NCBI GenBank assembly: GCA_019114175.1
Contig: DXFZ01000107.1
Span: forward strand, 1 to 32,028
Direction: 5' to 3'
DNA: 32,028 nucleotides
DNA from: Candidatus Corynebacterium gallistercoris
GTDB taxonomy: Bacteria; Actinomycetota; Actinomycetes; Mycobacteriales; Mycobacteriaceae
Numbering within the stretch: position 1 is the first letter of the stretch; the number at the start of each line of letters is the position of its first letter. Below, in pieces: positions 27,682-32,028 of this stretch. The translations under genes were made by a program, and so were the position numbers. The notes under the pieces were generated by a model, which was not told the DNA's origin, made no database searches, and saw only the letters and a list, made by a program, of their open reading frames with translations.

Positions 27682-27739
27682 ACGTTATCCACCCCGCGCC
27701 GTGCAGGGGACGGTCCGGTGGCCTAAGGTTTAACTCATC

Positions 27740-28750
27740 ATGAAGGCAATATTGTGGGACATGGACGGAACACTGGTGGACACGGAGCCACTGTGGGGCA
27801 TCGCGACGTACGAGCTGGGGGAGGCGATGGGCAAGCCACTAACCGAGGACGTGCGGGCAAAGACTGTGGGGGCGACGACCCCAACGACGGTGCAGATTTG
27901 CGCCGAGTGGGCGGGGCTGGAACTAAGCCCTGGCAAGCGCGATGAATGGGTTCAGTGGGTGTACCGCCGGGTGCGGGAACTGCTATCCCAGGAATTGGAT
28001 TTCCGCCCCGGCATCCGCGAGATCCTCAGCCAGGCCGAATCTGCCGAGATGCCCATGGCGCTGGTCACCAACACCAACCGTGCGCTGACGGACGTTAGCC
28101 TGCAATCCATCGGCGAAGAACACTTCGCTTTCACTCTGTGTGGCGATGAGGTGGCCCACGGTAAGCCAGCCCCCGATATCTACCAGGAGGCTGCCCGGCG
28201 GTTCGGTGTGGATCCGGATGACTGCCTGGTGGTCGAGGATTCCTCCACCGGCATGCGGGCGGGCCTTGCAGCCGGGTGCCGGGTGCTGGGCATCCCCGCG
28301 GATCCATCAACGCAGGTTCCTGATGGAGTGATGACCTTGAGTCAGGTGCGCCCCGGCACGCGGGACATGGGGGAGTTGACGCTGAAGGATCTGCAGGCGA
28401 TCTATGCGGAGCTACCGAAGGGCACGGCACCGGACCAGGATGCTCCTACCGGCGATACGCATGAGACAATAGGCCACGTGAATCAACCGAAGACTTTTGA
28501 GAGCCTCTTTGCCGAGCTGAAGAACAAGGCCATCGCCCGCCCGGAGGGCAGTGGCACGGTCAAGGCGTTGGACAATGGTGTCCACTTCCAGGGCAAGAAG
28601 ATCGTGGAAGAGGCCGGCGAGGTGTGGCTGGCCGCCGAGTACCAGTCAGATGAGGAGCTATCCGAGGAGATTTCCCAGCTGATCTACTGGCTCCAGGTGG
28701 TTATGGTCGGCCGCGGGTTGACACCGGAAGATATTTACAAGCACCTCTAG
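27740..28750 (+). CDS. HAD-family phosphatase fused to phosphoribosyl-ATP pyrophosphatase (HisE)
   Basis: One continuous 336-residue frame carries two enzymes. Residues 1 to about 222 are a HAD hydrolase of the beta-phosphoglucomutase/phosphatase type: nucleophile motif DMDGT (Asp7, Asp9), motif II TNTN near 110, motif III Lys in HGKPAPD near 142, and motif IV VEDSSTG near 165. A Pro/Thr/Asp linker (about 225-246) leads to a complete HisE domain from 247 to the end, with [25 protein letters not shown] near 286-299 (the metal-binding Glu cluster) and [11 protein letters not shown]. HisE removes diphosphate from phosphoribosyl-ATP in histidine synthesis. The HAD partner may be unrelated metabolically. 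There is no stop between them; HisE could also start separately at GTG 28478. hisG follows after 46 bp. Confidence 0.85.
   Translation: MKAILWDMDGTLVDTEPLWGIATYELGEAMGKPLTEDVRAKTVGATTPTTVQICAEWAGLELSPGKRDEWVQWVYRRVRELLSQELDFRPGIREILSQAESAEMPMALVTNTNRALTDVSLQSIGEEHFAFTLCGDEVAHGKPAPDIYQEAARRFGVDPDDCLVVEDSSTGMRAGLAAGCRVLGIPADPSTQVPDGVMTLSQVRPGTRDMGELTLKDLQAIYAELPKGTAPDQDAPTGDTHETIGHVNQPKTFESLFAELKNKAIARPEGSGTVKALDNGVHFQGKKIVEEAGEVWLAAEYQSDEELSEEISQLIYWLQVVMVGRGLTPEDIYKHL
28478..28750 (+). other. hisE: HisE domain with possible internal start
   Basis: GTG 28478, in frame with the HAD part, begins a 90-residue segment (N-terminus [14 protein letters not shown]) of exactly the length of a free-standing HisE. 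A GACAAT hexamer ends 7 nt before it, and only a weak AGG is present as ribosome site. It may be a domain of a fusion protein, a separately made protein, or both. Confidence 0.55.
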
Positions 28751-28796
28751 AGCTACGCACCTGCATAAGTACCGAGTAGGAAGAGACCCGTCACTC

Positions 28797-29642
28797 ATGA
28801 TTCGCATTGCCGTGCCCAATAAGGGATCACTGTCTGAGAAGGCGACCGAGATTCTCAAAGAGGCTGGGTATGCCACCCGTGGGGATTCCAAGTCCCTCAC
28901 CGTGGCTGACCCGGACAACGGGGTGGAGTTTTACTTCCTGCGCCCCAAAGACATCGCCATCTACATCGCCTCCGGGCACCTTGACATGGGAATCACCGGC
29001 CGTGACTTGGCTGCCGATACCAGGGAAGAAGTAGATGAGCTCCTTGAGCTAGGCTTCGGCGCCTCCACCTTCCGCTACGCTGCTCCGGCGGGGCAGACGT
29101 GGACCGTGGAGGGCTTGGAAGGCAAGCGCATTGCCACCAGCTACCCGAACTTGGTGCGCAAGGACCTGCGCCAGCGCGGGATTGACGCCGAGGTGATCCG
29201 CCTGGATGGCGCGGTGGAGATCTCCATCCGCCTGGGCGTGGCGGATGCCATCGCGGACGTGGTGTCCACGGGCCGGACCTTGCGCAAGCAGGGATTGGAG
29301 CCATTCGGCCCAGCGCTCTGTGTTTCCGAGGCGGTCATCGTGGGACGTAAGGGTGCCAAAGTCACAGCCGAACAAGACGTTGTTCTCAACCGCATTCGCG
29401 GCATCCTGCACGCACAGACCTACCTGATGCTGGATTACAACGTGCCACGGGCGAAGCTGGACAGAGTTGTAGACATCACCCCGGGCCTGTCTGCCCCCAC
29501 AGTGTCCCCCCTCGCCAATGATGACTGGGTGGCGGTGCGCGCCATGGTTCCCAAGACCCAGGCGAACTCCCTGATGGACGAGCTGTCGGCCTTGGGTGCG
29601 GAGGCCATTTTGGCTACTGATATCCGCATCGCGCGCATCTAG
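28797..29642 (+). CDS. hisG: ATP phosphoribosyltransferase, long form (HisG)
   Basis: HisG joins ATP to PRPP, the first and feedback-controlled step of histidine synthesis. The 281-residue length is the long form, with a catalytic part ([20 protein letters not shown] at the start, [16 protein letters not shown] near residue 60, [13 protein letters not shown] near 108, and the PRPP loop [21 protein letters not shown] near 145-165) and a C-terminal ACT-like regulatory domain ([28 protein letters not shown], then a final [16 protein letters not shown]) that binds histidine. The upstream AGGAAGAG is 11-15 nt before ATG, a rather long spacing. Together with the HisE domain just upstream it forms the usual corynebacterial hisEG pair. 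Confidence 0.96.
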   Translation: MIRIAVPNKGSLSEKATEILKEAGYATRGDSKSLTVADPDNGVEFYFLRPKDIAIYIASGHLDMGITGRDLAADTREEVDELLELGFGASTFRYAAPAGQTWTVEGLEGKRIATSYPNLVRKDLRQRGIDAEVIRLDGAVEISIRLGVADAIADVVSTGRTLRKQGLEPFGPALCVSEAVIVGRKGAKVTAEQDVVLNRIRGILHAQTYLMLDYNVPRAKLDRVVDITPGLSAPTVSPLANDDWVAVRAMVPKTQANSLMDELSALGAEAILATDIRIARI

Positions 29643-29666
29643 AATATATCTTTTTACATGCGTTTT

Positions 29667-29682
29667 TGTGTGCTCCCACACA
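29667..29682. repeat. inverted repeat TGTGTG-CTCC-CACACA after hisG
   Basis: Perfect 6-bp arms with a 4-nt spacer lie 25 bp after the hisG stop and 116 bp before aspA. It resembles a CRP-type site but has three mismatches to the GlxR consensus, and there is no T tract for a terminator. Confidence 0.45.
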
Positions 29683-29732
29683 CGTTTAGGGGAACCAAAG
29701 CACAGGCGGAAAAAAGGGGTTAGTGTGGATCG

Positions 29733-29747
29733 TGTAAGGCCTTTACA
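29733..29747. promoter_or_regulatory. candidate operator upstream of aspA
   Basis: TGTAAGGCCTTTACA is an inverted repeat (TGTAA / TTACA arms, 5-nt centre) 50 bp before the aspA start. It is nested in a wider pair GTGTG (29723-29727) and CACAC (29756-29760). An AGGGGT tract resembling a RamA site lies a few bases upstream. I cannot place the promoter. Confidence 0.4.
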
Positions 29748-29797
29748 AAGGGTCGCACACAGGCTGCTCAAGCTGTCGATAGATCAAGGAACACACT

Positions 29798-31342
29798 GTG
29801 ACTGATACTCCCATCCCGTCCCCGTCTTCTTCCGCCGCCCACACGGGCAAAGTGGTCACCTCCACGGACATCATCACCTCCGCAGAGACCCACTCCCAGA
29901 AGGCTCGCAGCGCGGAAACCTTCCGCACCGAAGTGGACCTCCTCGGTTCCCTGCAGGTTCCTGAAGATGCGTACTACGGCGTACACACCCTCCGCGCCGT
30001 GGACAACTTCCAGATCTCCCGTACCAACATCAACCACCTGCCGGAGTTCATCCGCGGCATGGTGATGGTCAAGAAGGCCACCGCCATGGCCAACCGGGAG
30101 GTATACGCCCTGCCGGAACAGAAGGCAGAGGCCATCATCTGGGCGTGTGATGAGATCCTGGACAACCACCGTTGCATGGATCAATTCCCCATCGACGTCT
30201 TCCAGGGCGGCGCCGGCACCTCCGTTAACATGAACACGAACGAGGTAGTGGCGAACCTCGCGCTGGAGTACCTGGGGGAGCCGAAGGGTTCCTATGACAT
30301 CATCAACCCCAACGATGATGTGAACATGTCCCAGTCCACCAACGATGCCTACCCCACGGGTTTCCGGCTGGGCCTGCACTTCGCCATCGACCAGCTGATC
30401 AACCACCTGGATGCCCTCGAGCGTGCCTTCCTCGCCAAGGGCAACGAGTTCAAGGACATCCTGAAGATGGGCCGCACCCAGCTGCAGGACGCCGTGCCGA
30501 TGTCCCTCGGCCAAGAGTTCCGCGCCTTCGGCATGAACCTCGCCGAAGAACGGATCCAGCTGGAGCGCGCCCAGGCGCAACTGCGTGAGATGAACATGGG
30601 CGCCACCGCCATCGGTACGGGCGTGAACACGCCTCCCGGCTACCAGGACGCGGTGATCCGCGCCCTGCAGAAGGTCTCCGGCCTGGAGGTCAAGGCTGCC
30701 CGCGACCTCATCGAGGCCACGAGCGATACCGGCGCGTACGTCAACACCCACGCCGCCGTGAAGCGCGTGGCGATGAAGCTCTCCAAGATCTGCAATGACC
30801 TGCGCCTGCTTTCTTCCGGCCCGCGTGCCGGTCTCAACGAGATCAACCTTCCAGAGCGCCAGGCTGGCTCGTCCATCATGCCCGCCAAGGTCAACCCCGT
30901 TATCCCTGAAGTGGTCAACCAGATCTGCTTCAAGGTCTTCGGCAATGACGTGACCGTCTCCATGGCCGCTGAGGCCGGTCAGCTCCAGCTCAACGTCATG
31001 GAGCCGGTCATCGCCCAGTGCGTGTTCGAGTCCGTCCGCTTCCTCGCGCGCGCCTGCACCACGCTGCGCACCCTGTGTGTCGTGGGCATCACCGCCAACC
31101 CGGAGGTGTGCCGCGCTTACGTGGACAACTCCATCGGCATCGTCACCTACCTCAACCCGTTGATCGGACACCACAACGGTGACATCATCGGTAAGGAATC
31201 CGCCCAGACCGGCCGTTCCGTCCGTGAACTGGTGCTGGAGAAGGGCCTGTTGGATGAGAGCACCCTCAATGAGGTCTTGAGCGCGGACAACCTGCTGAAC
31301 CCGAAGTTCCAGGGCAAGCTCTACGCGGAGGGTGAAGAGTAG
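29798..31342 (+). CDS. aspA: aspartate ammonia-lyase
   Basis: AspA splits aspartate into fumarate and ammonia. The 514-residue protein has the fumarase/aspartase superfamily layout: EDLLG-equivalent [38 protein letters not shown] near residue 145, the [12 protein letters not shown] segment near 178, and the mobile active-site loop [11 protein letters not shown] at 357-367 with its catalytic Ser. The first 36 or so residues are a Ser/Thr/Pro/Ala-rich extension absent from E. coli AspA (478 residues). GTG 29798 has AAGGA 7 nt upstream. The dcu gene starts 2 bp after the stop, so the pair forms an operon for aspartate use and fumarate or succinate transport. Confidence 0.95.
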   Translation: MTDTPIPSPSSSAAHTGKVVTSTDIITSAETHSQKARSAETFRTEVDLLGSLQVPEDAYYGVHTLRAVDNFQISRTNINHLPEFIRGMVMVKKATAMANREVYALPEQKAEAIIWACDEILDNHRCMDQFPIDVFQGGAGTSVNMNTNEVVANLALEYLGEPKGSYDIINPNDDVNMSQSTNDAYPTGFRLGLHFAIDQLINHLDALERAFLAKGNEFKDILKMGRTQLQDAVPMSLGQEFRAFGMNLAEERIQLERAQAQLREMNMGATAIGTGVNTPPGYQDAVIRALQKVSGLEVKAARDLIEATSDTGAYVNTHAAVKRVAMKLSKICNDLRLLSSGPRAGLNEINLPERQAGSSIMPAKVNPVIPEVVNQICFKVFGNDVTVSMAAEAGQLQLNVMEPVIAQCVFESVRFLARACTTLRTLCVVGITANPEVCRAYVDNSIGIVTYLNPLIGHHNGDIIGKESAQTGRSVRELVLEKGLLDESTLNEVLSADNLLNPKFQGKLYAEGEE

Positions 31343-31344
31343 CC

Positions 31345-32028
31345 ATGTTGGTGCTCCACCTCATCATCCTCTTCGGTGCCATCATTCTGGGCGCTAGGAA
31401 GGGCTCTATTGGCATCGGCATGGCCGGTGGCCTCGGCGTGCTCCTGCTGGGGCTCACCGGCATCAACGTGGACCGGGAGCAGATCCCGTGGGATGTCATC
31501 GGCATCATCATGGCCGTCATCGCCGCCATTGCCGCTATGCAGCGCGTGGGTGGCATGGACTACCTCGTGTATCTGGCGGAGAAGCTGCTGCGCAGCAACC
31601 CCAAGCGCGTGACGTTTTACGCTCCGGTTGTGACCTACCTGATGACCCTGCTGGCCGGCACCGGGCACACGGCGTTTTCTACCCTTCCCGTGATCTCCGA
31701 GGTCGCCAAGGAAGGCGGCGTGCGCCCCTCCCGTCCGCTGTCCGCGGCGGTGGTCATGTCTCAGGTCGCCATCACAGCCTCCCCGATTTCCGCGGCCGTT
31801 GTGCTCATGGCCGACCTGCTGGCACCTGAGGGCGTAGATTACTTGAAGATCCTCGCCGTCATCATCCCCGCCACGGCCCTGGCCATCATCCCCACCGCGT
31901 TGGTGGCGAACATGCTGGGCAAGCCTCTGGACCAGGATCCCGTCTACCAGAAGCGCTTGGAAGAAGGGCTGGTGTCCCACCCTGACCACTCCGGTTACAC
32001 GCCCACGGCGGCGGCGAAGCGTTCCGTT
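31345..32028 (+). CDS. anaerobic C4-dicarboxylate transporter, DcuA/DcuB type, cut by the window edge
   Basis: The frame from ATG 31345 stays open for 228 codons to the right edge, so the C-terminal half is missing. The N-terminus is very hydrophobic (HLIILFGAIILGARKGSIGIGMAGGLGVLLLGL), and the Dcu signature GTGHTAFSTLPVISEVAKEGGVRPSRPL is present at about residues 105-132, followed by AAVVMSQVAITASPISAAVV. Dcu carriers exchange aspartate, fumarate, malate and succinate. The start is 2 bp after aspA, with its ribosome site (GGAGGG) inside the aspA end. DcuA versus DcuB cannot be separated here. Confidence 0.93.
   Translation, partial: MLVLHLIILFGAIILGARKGSIGIGMAGGLGVLLLGLTGINVDREQIPWDVIGIIMAVIAAIAAMQRVGGMDYLVYLAEKLLRSNPKRVTFYAPVVTYLMTLLAGTGHTAFSTLPVISEVAKEGGVRPSRPLSAAVVMSQVAITASPISAAVVLMADLLAPEGVDYLKILAVIIPATALAIIPTALVANMLGKPLDQDPVYQKRLEEGLVSHPDHSGYTPTAAAKRSV

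Noticed and set aside
29667..29682. GlxR site between hisG and aspA
   Set aside because: Three mismatches to the consensus; kept only as an unexplained inverted repeat.
29768..31174. Long minus-strand open frame across aspA
   Set aside because: Composition is that of antisense high-GC coding DNA and the aspA assignment is secure.

Overview
The window is a stretch of core chromosome from a high-GC actinobacterium, almost certainly a Corynebacterium or close relative. The evidence is an aconitase gene followed directly by an AcnR-type TetR repressor gene, a mycothiol ligase gene (mshC), a RipA-like NlpC/P60 hydrolase beside an Rv1476-type membrane protein, CRP/GlxR-type 16-mer sites, frequent GTG starts, and several genes with a -10 hexamer only 7-8 nt before the start codon. 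I see no insertion sequence, prophage, CRISPR array or other recent mobile DNA. The window cuts two genes: a lycopene-cyclase-like flavoprotein at the left edge and a Dcu-type dicarboxylate transporter at the right edge.

Left third (1-9.8 kb). A cut FAD-type cyclase gene diverges from an ABC-F ATPase gene. The ABC-F gene meets a glutamine-amidotransferase-like gene tail to tail. A very large fused 2-oxoacid (indolepyruvate-type) ferredoxin oxidoreductase gene diverges from an Lrp/AsnC regulator gene, and the gap between them holds a CRP/GlxR-type site. Next is a leftward cluster: a short ACT-domain protein, a UPF0210 'PFL-family' protein and a two-helix membrane protein.

Centre (9.8-20 kb). 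The acn-acnR unit reads leftward and has a good match to the AcnR operator in its promoter. Diverging from it are the Rv1476-like gene with a strong terminator, then a 413-bp gene-free leader with a perfect GlxR-type 16-mer, then the secreted NlpC/P60 peptidoglycan hydrolase. An unrecognised gene and a DUF3097 gene diverge across only 25 bp. DUF3097, NfeD and SPFH (stomatin-like) genes form a rightward operon, which meets a leftward HTH-protein gene.

Right third (20-32 kb). A TVP38/TMEM64 membrane protein gene starts 2 nt after a tRNA-Leu(GAG) gene. Then come a PEBP-family protein, a lipoprotein gene followed by pyrD (leftward), and uppP, mshC and a small acidic protein (rightward). A leftward acyl-CoA thioesterase follows. 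Next are a HAD phosphatase fused in frame to HisE, then hisG, which together supply the first two steps of histidine synthesis. Last are aspA and a dcu gene, a pair that would make fumarate from aspartate and exchange C4-dicarboxylates.

Most genes are ordinary housekeeping genes. The points of interest are regulatory and architectural: a set of probable leaderless starts, CRP-type sites at two promoters, the AcnR operator, the HAD-HisE fusion, the tRNA-mRNA junction, and a low-complexity linker inside aconitase. I did not find a convincing new multi-gene system; the ACT/UPF0210 pair is the closest to an uncharacterised module.
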